This document shows, one piece after another, positions 46,439-55,930 of a DNA stretch of 64,000 nt. A program made the translations under genes and the position numbers. The notes beneath the pieces are model-generated. The model worked only from the letters and a program-made list of their open reading frames with translations. It was not told the origin of the DNA and ran no database searches. The stretch comes from Nitrospira sp. CR1.3. Lineage in GTDB: Bacteria; Nitrospirota; Nitrospiria; Nitrospirales; Nitrospiraceae. How positions within the stretch are numbered: position 1 is the stretch's first letter; each line of letters begins with the position of its first letter. The DNA lies in the NCBI GenBank assembly GCA_014055525.1, contig WIAH01000002.1:1-64000 (forward strand), written 5' to 3'.

Positions 46439-48520
46439 TTATTTTGACGATGACGTTTGGTCACTCACCTCTTTCAGCGTAAAGACGCTCTCGTCCTCGC
46501 AGTGGTCGCCGCAATGACCTCTGAGCACTTTCGTCGCCACCACACCGTTTCTGCCGACGTACGTCCAGCCTTTCAAAAGATTGAATTCGTCGGCGCCGCG
46601 AGCGACGGCGTACATTGAATAAAAGAATGGATAGGGGAATACCTTTCCCGGAACGCACTCGTAATTCACATAGGCGACGGGTCGTTCCGTTTCATTTGTC
46701 GGATGAATCAGGTAGTGCAACTCAATGTCGGCGGAACCAGTCTGGTGACCAGCGCTGTCGGTTCTCTCAGAGAGTTTGATGGACATGCCAGCCACATCGA
46801 AAGGCGTGGTTCCATGACCCATGACGAGAGTCGTACAAGGGTCGCGGTTTGGCGGTGGACCGGTCTGATAACCGAGCATGCCGCTCCCGCGATACCATCC
46901 CTCCTTTCCCTCGACCGGCGTCAAGACGACTCTCCCTGCGGCAACCGACTCGACCGGCTCAGTGGGCTCACTCGAGACGATCCTCGACTGGAACTCCAAC
47001 ACATAGGACGCATCCGCCAATTCCCATTCTCCATCTTTGGCTTCCGCGACGCCCGCGCGGGAGACCGCACCGACCCAGAATCCGCTGTGCTTCACCCTGT
47101 TCGCCGGAGCCTGGTAGGTGAATGTCGCCGGGATGGTGGGCTGCGACTCCTTCTCCCTTGGCGACACACGACCATTACCCTCCCTCGGCCGCTCTCTCGC
47201 CTCCTTGAACTTCGCGGGAACCAGCGCTCGCTCCTTCTTGGTGCGAAGTTCCGTCATCACCGGAGTCGATTCGCTGGGAACAAACTTTTTTGTCTTGGTG
47301 GCCGGCGTGAAGGTGATCTCCACGCAGGTGTTGGCGGTTGTCCATTGGAGTTCGGCATCCAAGTAAATCGGCCCAGAGAATATCGTCACCGCCAGCATCA
47401 ACATCGTCATGGAGTCGCCTTCGGTCGCGCCGACCAGCTCAGAGCTCCATTCCGAGACGGACCAATTGGAGAACTGCGACGGCAGTCCCGAGGCCTGGCG
47501 ATCAGGCACAAACCGGACATGCTGGCGCTGACGGGAAAACAACGTAGGCCGATCAGTTCCTCCGCGTCCAATCCCTAATGTGGCATCGAGATCCACATAT
47601 TGGAGCTTGGCGTCATCGCCGACTTGGCCTTTTAGCTTGGCATGTACACGCCGCGCGTTGTACACCGTTCGACTCGTCCCGGACTCGGTGGTCGTTTGGT
47701 GCACGATCAAGGAAAACTCATAGTCTCCTTCCACGATACCTTCCGATGTGGGGCATTTTTTGGCATAACCGCCATTGACGAGCGTAAAGCCGTTGCGGTT
47801 GCCGGCCGTGCTCGGTGTGTTCCCCTCCTCAATTCTCCATTCCCTACTCTTCCTCCCTACCGAATCGGGAGGGATGTTGATGTTCACTGAGCCTTTCGTG
47901 GTGGCATACCCCTCTCGTTCACCTCCTGGCACTGTGGCCTGCGCAAGTTGAAACGAGCCATGGGATGACCCTGTGGCGAGCATAAGATGAGGCTGCTGAA
48001 GCATATCGTCCACGCTGCTCTTGCGCGCGGGCGTGGGCGCTGGCGATGGACAATCGACAGCGCCCGGACCGAGCTGCTGCTTGAAGGTCTCGAAGAGCTG
48101 CTGGTCTAAGGATTGGGCCAATGACTCAGCTCGTGTACCCAGCAATTTCTTGAGCGCTTGTCCTTCCGCGCCGGCGAAGAGCTGTGCGCTGCCAAGGCCC
48201 TGCACGATCTTCGACAGGGCTTCGCAAGTACCCTTGATCCCCTTGAAGAGCGGCAGCGAGTCCGAGTTGACCGGCACCTTCTTCCATTCGCCTTTTTCAT
48301 TCGGCCATGGTTCGAGCGAGGGCAAATCAATGGACGGTTGCTCCGGCTCGGCTGGCTTGGCCACTGCTGGCGCACTGGGCGGCGCAACCGGCGTCGTATA
48401 GACCTTCTTCGGATCGTACTCCGGCGGGTTCGACGACGGCAGGTGCTTGTCCCCGCCGCCGCAACCAGCATTGGCCAGGTGCAACGCGATCATCAACACC
48501 AGCAGGAAGCGGATGGGCAT
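46439..48520 (-). CDS. Large lipoprotein of unknown function
   Basis: 693 aa. Signal peptide with lipobox LANAGC (Cys19), then a Gly/Asp/Pro-rich tether, so it is anchored in a membrane. A central region looks beta-rich (NINIPPDSVGRKSREWRIEEGN; TLVNGGYAKKCPTSEGIVEGDYEFSLIVHQTT). Short Cys motifs near the end (RGHCGDHCEDESVF). No domain recognised. Transcribed divergently from the TraT genes. Confidence 0.75.
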   Translation of the reverse strand: MPIRFLLVLMIALHLANAGCGGGDKHLPSSNPPEYDPKKVYTTPVAPPSAPAVAKPAEPEQPSIDLPSLEPWPNEKGEWKKVPVNSDSLPLFKGIKGTCEALSKIVQGLGSAQLFAGAEGQALKKLLGTRAESLAQSLDQQLFETFKQQLGPGAVDCPSPAPTPARKSSVDDMLQQPHLMLATGSSHGSFQLAQATVPGGEREGYATTKGSVNINIPPDSVGRKSREWRIEEGNTPSTAGNRNGFTLVNGGYAKKCPTSEGIVEGDYEFSLIVHQTTTESGTSRTVYNARRVHAKLKGQVGDDAKLQYVDLDATLGIGRGGTDRPTLFSRQRQHVRFVPDRQASGLPSQFSNWSVSEWSSELVGATEGDSMTMLMLAVTIFSGPIYLDAELQWTTANTCVEITFTPATKTKKFVPSESTPVMTELRTKKERALVPAKFKEARERPREGNGRVSPREKESQPTIPATFTYQAPANRVKHSGFWVGAVSRAGVAEAKDGEWELADASYVLEFQSRIVSSEPTEPVESVAAGRVVLTPVEGKEGWYRGSGMLGYQTGPPPNRDPCTTLVMGHGTTPFDVAGMSIKLSERTDSAGHQTGSADIELHYLIHPTNETERPVAYVNYECVPGKVFPYPFFYSMYAVARGADEFNLLKGWTYVGRNGVVATKVLRGHCGDHCEDESVFTLKEVSDQTSSSK

Positions 48521-48668
48521 CCGACGTTCTCCTGAAAGGGGCAGCCCGATCGGCTGATATACACACCATGCTAGCTGAGGCCATTCGGCACTTCAACCGC
48601 TCCTTAAGGTAGTTGCCGTAGTTGAGGAAGATGGCGTACAATTCGCGTCACCATTCGGAGGATGATCC

Positions 48669-49367
48669 ATGCGCTACCTTGTCCTGCCTACCGTCCTCTG
48701 TTTTCCTCTTCTCTCCTATGCCGGAAACATCAAAGACACGGATCTGATCACGAGCAACACCTTCTTCTTGCCGCCCAGCACAGCCAAGACCGTGTTCGTC
48801 CAGGCGCGGAATTCATCCGACAACCAGGGCGTTTCGCTGAACGATCTCGGATCCCGATTGACTGCCAAAGGCTATCAGATCGTTCAGGATCCGAGCACGG
48901 CGCATTACGTTCTGTTGGCCAACATTGTCTATTGCAACGTGACCAGACCGGAGATGCCGGTTGAAGCAATGGTCGCGAGCGGTTACGGAGGAGGGTTCGG
49001 ATCGACGATGATGGGCGGGCTACACAGCCTTGCCGGAATGGCCAGCATGGCCGGACCGCAGGGGGCCCTCGCCGGCACCGCGGCATCCATGGGTCTTGGC
49101 GCCATCGAGGGTATCGGTAACCTGTTCAGTTCATCCCCCTCAGCTCCAAAGATGCCTGATGACGCCAACTACGCCTGTGTCGCAGACCTTCAGATCACGG
49201 AACAGAGTGCGGCGGAGTCCGCCTCTGCGAAATCGGACACGGACCGGCAACCGGGCGTCTACCAGGCGCGCCTCGCTGCCGATGTGCATCAGAAAAAACT
49301 GGATGAAGCCGAGGCCACTCCTCTGCTGCAGCAGCGATTGAGCGCGGCCGTCGCAGGAAATTTTTGA
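48669..49367 (+). CDS. TraT-family protein 1
   Basis: 232 aa. Signal peptide (MRYLVLPTVLCFPLLSYAG) without a lipobox Cys. TraT signature: LITSNTFFLPPSTAKTVFVQARNSSDNQGVSLNDLGSRLTAKGYQIVQDPSTAHYVLLANIVYC, a Gly-rich membrane hairpin (GYGGGFGSTMMGGLHSLAGMASM), and a C-terminal VADLQITEQ domain. TraT forms outer-membrane rings that block mating or complement. GGAGG precedes the ATG. Confidence 0.85.
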   Translation: MRYLVLPTVLCFPLLSYAGNIKDTDLITSNTFFLPPSTAKTVFVQARNSSDNQGVSLNDLGSRLTAKGYQIVQDPSTAHYVLLANIVYCNVTRPEMPVEAMVASGYGGGFGSTMMGGLHSLAGMASMAGPQGALAGTAASMGLGAIEGIGNLFSSSPSAPKMPDDANYACVADLQITEQSAAESASAKSDTDRQPGVYQARLAADVHQKKLDEAEATPLLQQRLSAAVAGNF

Positions 49368-49398
49368 AAGGCTACGGTTGAGGTTGAGGCTAAGGTCG

Positions 49399-50247
49399 AT
49401 GACTAGATACCGCAACGGATTGGCTCCGGCATCGCCGGTGTCTGATTCACTCACTTCCTGGGACAGTCGCCGGTTGGAAGGTCGACAGCCTCCAGAGCTG
49501 CTCAGAACGCCCTTAACCTCAGCCTTGATCTTAATCTTACTGTTTGCGACCGGTTGTTCCAACATTATTCGGTCCGGCTTGATGAACAGCAACACGGTCT
49601 TTCTCGATCCAAGCATGAATCGCACCGCGTACCTTCAACTGAGGAACATCTCGGAAAACCAGAGCGTCACGCTCAACGATATCAAAGCGAAACTGACCGG
49701 CAAGGGCTACCAACTCATCAACGATCCTGAGCAGGCCAACTATTGGATTCAAGTCAAGGTGGTGTACTGCCACAAAGGCGCAGATGGCGTCACACCTGAA
49801 AGCGTGGCGAAAGCCGGCTTCGGCGCCGGGGTCAGCAGCGGCGGCACGGCGATGGCTTCAGCCTCAAGTGTCGATGCGGGAGGCATGGGCGGGATGCCGA
49901 TGGGCGGAAGCATGCCGGACATGAACGCCATGATGAGGCAGGCCATGGCCATGAGCGGCGGACGAGGCGGTTTCGGCGGTATGCAGATGCCCCAGGCTCC
50001 GAAAGAGGACGGCGTGATCTATCTCTGCGTGGCCGACGTACAGATTACCGATCGGAAGATGGGCAAACCATTAGGTCGACCGACCGGCATGACGGGGACA
50101 GTCACCGAGCGGAAGGGTGACAATCCCCTGCCGAAAGTGCAGCAGATGCGGATGGTGGGCCACGTCCGTCAAAAGGATCTGGACATTCCAGAAGCGACGC
50201 CGATCATTCAAGAAAAGATTTCCACCGGCATCGCCGGACTGTTTTAA
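49399..50247 (+). CDS. TraT-family lipoprotein 2
   Basis: 282 aa from the ATG at 49399; the unusually long stretch before the signal sequence (LTSALILILLFATGC, lipobox) suggests that the true start is a non-ATG codon nearer 49500. MNSNTVFLDPSMNRTAYLQLRNISENQSVTLNDIKAKLTGKGYQLINDPEQANYWIQVKVVYC is TraT-like and parallel to the previous gene, so a tandem duplication. Met/Gly-rich insert (MGGMPMGGSMPDMNAMMRQAMAM). Confidence 0.82.
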   Translation: MTRYRNGLAPASPVSDSLTSWDSRRLEGRQPPELLRTPLTSALILILLFATGCSNIIRSGLMNSNTVFLDPSMNRTAYLQLRNISENQSVTLNDIKAKLTGKGYQLINDPEQANYWIQVKVVYCHKGADGVTPESVAKAGFGAGVSSGGTAMASASSVDAGGMGGMPMGGSMPDMNAMMRQAMAMSGGRGGFGGMQMPQAPKEDGVIYLCVADVQITDRKMGKPLGRPTGMTGTVTERKGDNPLPKVQQMRMVGHVRQKDLDIPEATPIIQEKISTGIAGLF

Positions 50248-50251
50248 CCGC

Positions 50252-50338
50252 AGAGCGTATGGCATATAGCTTATGGCAGTAACAAGAGGCTACTCGTTTA
50301 TCCTTGGTTCGTACTATAAGCCATTAGCTATACGCTCT
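50252..50338. repeat. Imperfect 25-bp inverted repeat between convergent genes
   Basis: AGAGCGTATGGCATATAGCTTATGG (50252 onward) pairs imperfectly with the inverse at 50313-50338 (ending AGCTATACGCTCT). Probably a REP-like or bidirectional terminator element between TraT2 and modC. Confidence 0.45.
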
Positions 50339-50351
50339 TGAGCGCTATCGC

Positions 50352-51443
50352 TTAGGAAGATCTCGGCACCAGATGTACCGCCCCCGCCTTGATCGCCGCG
50401 ACGACCGAAGAGCCGGCCTTCAACTGTAAATCCTCCATCGCCCCGCGCGTCACCATCGCGGTGAGCGGGAAGCCGCAATCCATCTTCACCTGAACCATGA
50501 CGCCATAAGCAGCAACTTCCGTCACGGTGCCGATAAGATGGTTGCGCGCACTCGTCATGCCGCTTCCCGCCTGTTCTAACACCACATCCTCCGCACGAAT
50601 ACAGACATAGACGCCTGTTCCGCAAAGGCCTTGCCCCAGCCCTTTCAACGTGATTCCATTCACCGCGACCGTTGCCAATCCATTGTCATTCGCCACCACC
50701 TGACCCTGTACGACAGTTTCAACTCCGACCACCTTGGCGACTTCCGCATTGGCAGGGCGGCTGAAGACGTCCTGCGGCGCCCCCAGTTGCAACACCGTCC
50801 CCTCGCTCATCACCGCCATCACATCGCCCAAGGTCAGCGCTTCCTCCCAATCGTGCGTGACGATCATCGACGGCAAGGCCAATTGCTTCAGCAGACTTCT
50901 GAGTTCTCCCCGAAGCTGGAGCCTGGTCGGCGCGTCCAACGCCGACAGGGGTTCGTCGAGCAACAGGAGCTGAGGTCTCGGCGCAACCGCTCTCGCCAGC
51001 GCAACTCGTTGCTGCTGCCCGCCTGAGAGTTCGCGCGGTCTGGCCGATTCCAACCCGCGCAATTGGAACAGATCCACCAGTTCATCCACTCTTTTCTTCC
51101 GGTCTGTTGGCGTCAGGCATCCAAGCCCATAGGCGATGTTGCCCTCCACCGTGTGGCTGGGGAACAATGCATATTCCTGCGGCATGTACCCGATCTGCCG
51201 ATCCTGGGGAGACACCCTGATATTAGACGCGGTATCCAGCCAGGTCCTTGAGATAAAACGAATCGCGCCTTCGTCCGGCCACTCCAATCCGGCCACTGAA
51301 CGAAGCATCGTGGTCTTGCCTGAGCCGGATGGCCCGAACAGGATCAACACCGTCGAGGCCTCGACCGGATATCGAATCTGTGCGCGGATGATCGCGCGGC
51401 CGGGAAATGTCTTCCTGATGTCGATGGCTATTTCCGCGGCCAT
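50352..51443 (-). CDS. modC: Molybdate ABC transporter ATP-binding protein
   Basis: 363 aa from the ATG at 51443 (a GTG at 51452 is also possible). ABC ATPase 1-230: Walker A GPSGSGKTT, Q-loop MPQEYALFP, signature LSGGQQQRVALARA, Walker B LLLLDEPLSALD, switch THDWEEA. C-terminal TOBE/MOP domain about 290-360 that senses oxyanion. Overlaps modB by 16 bases. Powers molybdate (or tungstate) import with ModB and ModA. Confidence 0.9.
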   Translation of the reverse strand: MAAEIAIDIRKTFPGRAIIRAQIRYPVEASTVLILFGPSGSGKTTMLRSVAGLEWPDEGAIRFISRTWLDTASNIRVSPQDRQIGYMPQEYALFPSHTVEGNIAYGLGCLTPTDRKKRVDELVDLFQLRGLESARPRELSGGQQQRVALARAVAPRPQLLLLDEPLSALDAPTRLQLRGELRSLLKQLALPSMIVTHDWEEALTLGDVMAVMSEGTVLQLGAPQDVFSRPANAEVAKVVGVETVVQGQVVANDNGLATVAVNGITLKGLGQGLCGTGVYVCIRAEDVVLEQAGSGMTSARNHLIGTVTEVAAYGVMVQVKMDCGFPLTAMVTRGAMEDLQLKAGSSVVAAIKAGAVHLVPRSS

Positions 51444-52102
51444 GCTATCCACATGTTCCGGTTGATCGCGTAGACCAGCAGCAGCACCAGGTATGAAACG
51501 ACCAGAAGAAACGCGGCGGTTTTGGCGGCGCCGGTATAGTTCAAGGCTTGCACTTCATCATAGATGTCGATGGAGACCGTTCGAGTCACACCTTCGATAT
51601 TGCCCCCGACCATCAGGACAACGCCGAATTCGCCGAGCGTGTGCGCGAAACTCAGAACTGCGCCGGTGATGAGCCCCGCGGTCGAGAGCGGCACGATGAG
51701 CTTGAAGAAGGTCTTCAGCTTCGAGAGTCCCAACGTCCAGGAGGCCTCGATCAGTTTTCGATCGACCTGATCGAACGCCGACGCGAATGGTTGAACGGCG
51801 AAGGGCAGACTGTAGAGGATGGATGCGAGCAGCAATCCTTGAAAACTGAAGGGCAGCGGCTGGCCGACGACATCCGTATAGAATCGGCCGATAGGACTAT
51901 GGGGCCCGATTGCGACGAGAATGTAGAATCCCAGGACGGTCGGTGGGAGCACCAGCGGGAGGGCTACCACCGACTCAACCAAGAATTTCCATCGCCACCG
52001 TGAATAGGTCAGCCAATAGGCGATCGGCAGGCCGATCACGAGCAGAGCTACGGCCGTCAGACTCGCCAGTTTGAAGGTCACCCAAATCGCAGTCCAGTTC
52101 AT
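51428..52102 (-). CDS. modB: Molybdate ABC transporter permease
   Basis: 224 aa with five to six membrane helices and the ModB signature LPLVLPPTVLGFYILVAIGPHSPIG plus the EAA loop FDQVDRKLIEASWTLGLSKLKTFFKLIVPLS. Inner membrane. Separated from the upstream lipoprotein gene by a 137-bp spacer with an inverted repeat. Confidence 0.92.
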   Translation of the reverse strand: MNWTAIWVTFKLASLTAVALLVIGLPIAYWLTYSRWRWKFLVESVVALPLVLPPTVLGFYILVAIGPHSPIGRFYTDVVGQPLPFSFQGLLLASILYSLPFAVQPFASAFDQVDRKLIEASWTLGLSKLKTFFKLIVPLSTAGLITGAVLSFAHTLGEFGVVLMVGGNIEGVTRTVSIDIYDEVQALNYTGAAKTAAFLLVVSYLVLLLVYAINRNMWIAWPRK

Positions 52103-52106
52103 GGCA

Positions 52107-52226
52107 TTACATGTTGATTTGGTTTATCTGGTTTGTTTGGTTCATTTAGTTGGCCTGATTGTATCGTTTACAGGACTACTCTGCGATCAACCGAACAAAC
52201 GAAACAAACCAAAGCAACAACATGAA
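52107..52226. repeat. Inverted repeat in the modB upstream spacer
   Basis: A T/G-rich 35-40-bp arm (starting ACATGTTGATTTGG, rich in GGTTTGTTTGG) is imperfectly complementary to the C/A-rich arm ending AAAGCAACAACATG. The low-complexity arms would form a long hairpin between lipoprotein and modB genes, possibly an attenuator or mRNA-stability element. Confidence 0.45.
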
Positions 52227-52239
52227 CCGACTTCTTGCG

Positions 52240-52566
52240 CTACTTGCATCGGAACTGCATTCCCCAGCGCCGTCCGGTAATTTCCCCTTCGTGGCCCTCC
52301 ATGCTCGACATGCTCGAATAGCCCCTCACTTCGCCGTCTCGCACGACGGTATATCCGGACGGACACTTTTTCTCGATCGTGCTCAGTGCCTCTTTTCGAT
52401 GAGGTGACCCCATCGGACCACCCCGATCCTCCTTGTATAGATACGTAACGACCCCGCCGCCCGGGGTTTCATGCGTCAACTGAACCGCGTCCGAACAGCC
52501 GGCGCAGATAAGCAGGATCGCGGCGAGCCAGATCGAGATCTGACTAACCGGGTAACGTAAATCCAT
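52240..52566 (-). CDS. Small lipoprotein in the mod cluster
   Basis: 108 aa. Signal with lipobox LLICAGC (Cys24). Mature part VQLTHETPGGGVVTYLYKED...SGYTVVRDGEVRGYSSM, a small beta-rich fold as in many outer-membrane lipoproteins. Overlaps the end of modA by 23 bases, so it is part of the operon. Function unknown. Confidence 0.7.
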   Translation of the reverse strand: MDLRYPVSQISIWLAAILLICAGCSDAVQLTHETPGGGVVTYLYKEDRGGPMGSPHRKEALSTIEKKCPSGYTVVRDGEVRGYSSMSSMEGHEGEITGRRWGMQFRCK

Positions 52567-53317
52567 AGCGCCTCATAATCTCCTGCCCTTTTTCACCCTT
52601 GAGAAATTCCAGGAACTCCCGGGCGGACTGCTGATGCTGTGAAGATTTCAGAATGACCGCTCCCTGCTCGAGCGCCGGATGGGTGTCCGCCGGAACTTCC
52701 CAATACATGCCCTTACTCTTCATGGTCGGGGCAAGCGCGAGAGACAGTGCGATGATTCCGATGTCGCAGGCTCCGGATTCGATGAACTGGGCGGCCTGCG
52801 ATATGTTCTCTCCCAACACCAGCCTGTCCTTTACCTGTTCGTAGACCTTAAAATGCTCCATCGCGGCAACCGCAGCGCGTCCGTACGGAGCATGTTTGGG
52901 ATTCGCGATGGCGATTTTCTTGATGCCGGGCTCGCGCAACGCATCGAACCCTTTGGCCACATTGATATGCGTTTCGTACCCGGTCCAGATCACGATCCGT
53001 CCTACTGCATAGCGATACAACGATCCGGGCAGGGTCAAACCGGCCTCTTCAAGCTTCTTAGGATATCCGATATCCGCGGAAAAATAGAGATCGAAAGGAG
53101 CACCGTTTTGGATTTGAGAATAGAAGTTCCCGGAAGATCCCAATGACAGCTTCACATGATGGCCGGATGATTTTTCGAACTCGCCTACGAGATCCTTGAA
53201 CGCAAAATTCAGGTCGGACGCGGCGGCAATCGTAATCTCGCCCGCCCAACTCGAGCCGGCAAGGCCGATAAGCATCGTTGATACTACGACACACGCGGTT
53301 CCAAATAGCTTTAACAT
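52544..53317 (-). CDS. modA: Molybdate-binding periplasmic protein
   Basis: 257 aa from the ATG at 53317, with GGGGAG upstream; a longer frame to 53449 overlaps the porin. Signal peptide 1-24 (...LAGSSWAG), then ITIAAASDLNFAFKDLVGEFEKSSGHHVKLSLGSSGNFYSQIQNGAPFDLYFSAD, the ModA oxyanion-binding motif (SDL, SSG), and YAVGRIVIWT. Delivers molybdate or tungstate to ModBC. Confidence 0.92.
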   Translation of the reverse strand: MLKLFGTACVVVSTMLIGLAGSSWAGEITIAAASDLNFAFKDLVGEFEKSSGHHVKLSLGSSGNFYSQIQNGAPFDLYFSADIGYPKKLEEAGLTLPGSLYRYAVGRIVIWTGYETHINVAKGFDALREPGIKKIAIANPKHAPYGRAAVAAMEHFKVYEQVKDRLVLGENISQAAQFIESGACDIGIIALSLALAPTMKSKGMYWEVPADTHPALEQGAVILKSSQHQQSAREFLEFLKGEKGQEIMRRYGFTLPG

Positions 53318-53373
53318 GTTGCACTCCCCACGGTTCATAATCTGACCTCCCATATCGTCATGACGTCCATGCC

Positions 53374-55155
53374 TCAGAAGAAGATCTGGAATTGTATTCG
53401 AATCACATTTTCGATCAAGGTGCCTCCCCGGGCATCCAACGGCACGCATCCGGAGGGGAAGGTGGCGGGACAGGGTACTGTGTTTTGGGAACCTCCTGTG
53501 CTCGGCAAGGGGCTACTGCGACCGATCGCATAGCCTCCCGTCCCCATCGCCATATTCGAATAGGTCAACATGACTTGGTAGTCGTAGGTCCCGAAGGGAA
53601 ACCAATTGAGCGAGGCATCCACCTGCTTGATTAGATCGCCGGCTGCATTCGTATCGGGATCCCAATAGGAATAGCGCGCTGCAACTTCCAGTTTGCGAGG
53701 AATCAAGTAATAGCCGCTTTGCACATACCAGCCGGTGGAATTGCCCAGTAGACCTGGCGCAATTGTCGTGCAAGGACCTCCGACACCCGCCGTCTGGAGG
53801 CAGGGACTTCCTTTGAAAGTTCGCTCGATGTTCTTGAAGTAGTATTCGCCTTGCAAAGAGAATCCCCGGTATTTGTATACGGCGTCGAATGCGTGAGTGA
53901 AGTAATTCACGACGCCCCATCCTAACTGCCGTCCGTTGCCGAACGTCGCTAGCTGCCTGCGAAAGTTCAAATTGGCCAGATCGATCCCGACGAAGGCATT
54001 ATCGGTGCTCGTATTGATTCCCGGATTGTAAGCCACTCCGCCCCCGACCGCCATTTGCGGCGTCTCCGAGTAGGCAAGATCGCCTTCACCGTAGCCGGGC
54101 CGGCCAAGAATATTCCATTGCAGGCGACCGGCATACATCAACTTGTCGATCTCATTCCGAAAGTTCGCGTTGAGGTTGCGCGTGTTGGCCGGACAATTGG
54201 CTGGAGAAGGAAAGGGATTGCCGCCGGTCTGGCCGCCCGGACATCCGGCAGTGGCTTCTTCGCTGTCGTAGGTTCCGTAGCGGTTGAACAGCGGCCCGGC
54301 CCCGTTGAAAATTCCCAAATAATAGTTCACCGGATAGATTTCATCGTCGTTCATGAGCGTGATGCCGACATCCCGTCGGTTGAGTCCGCTCGCAGTAAAC
54401 GCGTCCATCACCGGCGCGCGTTCGGCAAATTGCATCGAAGCCGTATTGTTGATCTGGGACCGGTTGAAGAACACCTTGTATTGGCCGGCCTGGACATTGA
54501 ACAGAGAAAAATGTGTGCTCAAGAAATAGTAATCGAGTAAGTTGGCGGACCCCGGAGTCTGCGCATTCTCTGCCGTCTCAAACCCGATCTGAAGGAAGTA
54601 TTTAAAGTCCGGATTGATCAGATGTCCGAGGAATAGTAACCGGGCTCTTCGCAAGTTAAATTGAGAGGCAAAATCCTCGGAACGATTGGCGCGATAGTCT
54701 CCGAACACCCCTAACAGTTCAGGAAAATTCTTCGCATCCCCGGGGTTCCGCCAGGCATCGTTTCGCCAACGCGTCGTTTCCCGCAGCTGAAGACGGCCTC
54801 GAATCTTGAGCAGGAAGGCATTGTCGTTCATCGAGAAATTAAAGCCCCGGTCGTACCAGAGCTTAAAGCTCGGTTGCATGAGATAGGCGCGCGCTTCGGA
54901 CTCCTTGATGGCTTTGTCGCGCTCGTCTTGCGTGATGATGCCCTTCTCATAGGCCCGTTCCAGCAACAGCCTTGTCGCCGGATCCATGCTTTCGACGAAC
55001 ACGTACTCTCCGTTCTTCTCCACTAATTTCCCCGAGTCCACAGCCCGGGCAGGAACCGCGGTCACGCTCATCACGAACAGCGCACTTATCGCGACGACCA
55101 TCAGAGGGTTGCGCCCCGAGCCTCTTGTTGCGTTGAGCATCATCTGCAAGACCAT
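53374..55155 (-). CDS. Phosphate-selective-type porin (OprO/OprP family)
   Basis: 593 aa. Signal peptide (MVVAISALFVMSVTAVPARAV), a helical N-terminal segment with LLERAYEKGIITQDERDKAIK, then a beta-barrel with FKLWYDRGFNFSMNDNAFLLKIRGRLQLR and a terminal Phe (IRIQFQIFF), as OM porins. Porin O/P proteins pass anions. Within this cluster it would admit oxyanions to ModA (inference). Confidence 0.85.
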   Translation of the reverse strand: MVLQMMLNATRGSGRNPLMVVAISALFVMSVTAVPARAVDSGKLVEKNGEYVFVESMDPATRLLLERAYEKGIITQDERDKAIKESEARAYLMQPSFKLWYDRGFNFSMNDNAFLLKIRGRLQLRETTRWRNDAWRNPGDAKNFPELLGVFGDYRANRSEDFASQFNLRRARLLFLGHLINPDFKYFLQIGFETAENAQTPGSANLLDYYFLSTHFSLFNVQAGQYKVFFNRSQINNTASMQFAERAPVMDAFTASGLNRRDVGITLMNDDEIYPVNYYLGIFNGAGPLFNRYGTYDSEEATAGCPGGQTGGNPFPSPANCPANTRNLNANFRNEIDKLMYAGRLQWNILGRPGYGEGDLAYSETPQMAVGGGVAYNPGINTSTDNAFVGIDLANLNFRRQLATFGNGRQLGWGVVNYFTHAFDAVYKYRGFSLQGEYYFKNIERTFKGSPCLQTAGVGGPCTTIAPGLLGNSTGWYVQSGYYLIPRKLEVAARYSYWDPDTNAAGDLIKQVDASLNWFPFGTYDYQVMLTYSNMAMGTGGYAIGRSSPLPSTGGSQNTVPCPATFPSGCVPLDARGGTLIENVIRIQFQIFF

Positions 55156-55217
55156 CGCGCATCCTCCACGAATGAATAGTGAAGTGATTCGGTCAATCCC
55201 AAATCCTCGCTCGGGTG

Positions 55218-55889
55218 TTATCTCGCGGCAGGTGAAACGGGCGACTTCAAGAATTCTCGAAGCTGTACGGAGGGTCGATCGGTCACCGGGTCGGTTTCCC
55301 AGAAACGTCCGGGCTCGAAATACAGGAGGAAGGTTCCGGGCTCAGGCGGAAGGGCGGGGTAGCGGAGGTCCCACTGCTCGGATTTTCTGACGGGAAATTG
55401 CGCATGAAAGTGTTCGAGCGTGAGATGGAAATAGGGCTCGTGCACGGCGATCCAACCGGCTGTCGTATCGCGCTCGTACGCCGGATTCATCCCCGGAGCC
55501 AGGACTTGAAAGTAGACGCGCTCATCGGGGCCTGCTTTCTGCAGCGCGTCAACAATGGGGGGAACCACCGCCTGTAATTCATCACTTCGGAAAATCTGTT
55601 TCGGCGGCACTTCTTCGGCATACCACCGGAGAGGCAGTCGTTGTTTTTCACGGAACGAGAAACCGGCCAGCACTGCGCTGAGTTCCTCTGCCCGAAGCTC
55701 CACGGGATGACTGTAGGATGCGGGCTTCGGCTCGCGTTGCAGAGCCACGAACACCCGCCGATCGTCCTGCACAACTTGCGTCGTATAAGGAAGACGCGCA
55801 CAGCCTCCCGCTGCAATGACAAGGAGCGGAACAGCAAGCAACAGGCCGCCCCACGCCCGAAAATCGATGATTCGTCCATCACCTGACAT
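55218..55889 (-). CDS. Lipoprotein of unknown function
   Basis: 223 aa from the ATG at 55889, chosen because GAGGAG lies 7 bases upstream; an ATG at 55934 would couple as ATGA to the preceding gene. Signal with VIAAGGC lipobox. Beta-rich: VFVALQREPKPASYSHPVELRAEELSAVLAGFSF, RVYFQVLAPGMNPAYERDTTAGWIAVHEPYFHLTLEHF. Found between a binding protein and the porin, so probably works in the envelope with them. Confidence 0.7.
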   Translation of the reverse strand: MSGDGRIIDFRAWGGLLLAVPLLVIAAGGCARLPYTTQVVQDDRRVFVALQREPKPASYSHPVELRAEELSAVLAGFSFREKQRLPLRWYAEEVPPKQIFRSDELQAVVPPIVDALQKAGPDERVYFQVLAPGMNPAYERDTTAGWIAVHEPYFHLTLEHFHAQFPVRKSEQWDLRYPALPPEPGTFLLYFEPGRFWETDPVTDRPSVQLREFLKSPVSPAAR

Positions 55890-55930
55890 CAGGTTTCTCC
55901 TCATGAAATGGATTTGTGAACGGCCGGCAC

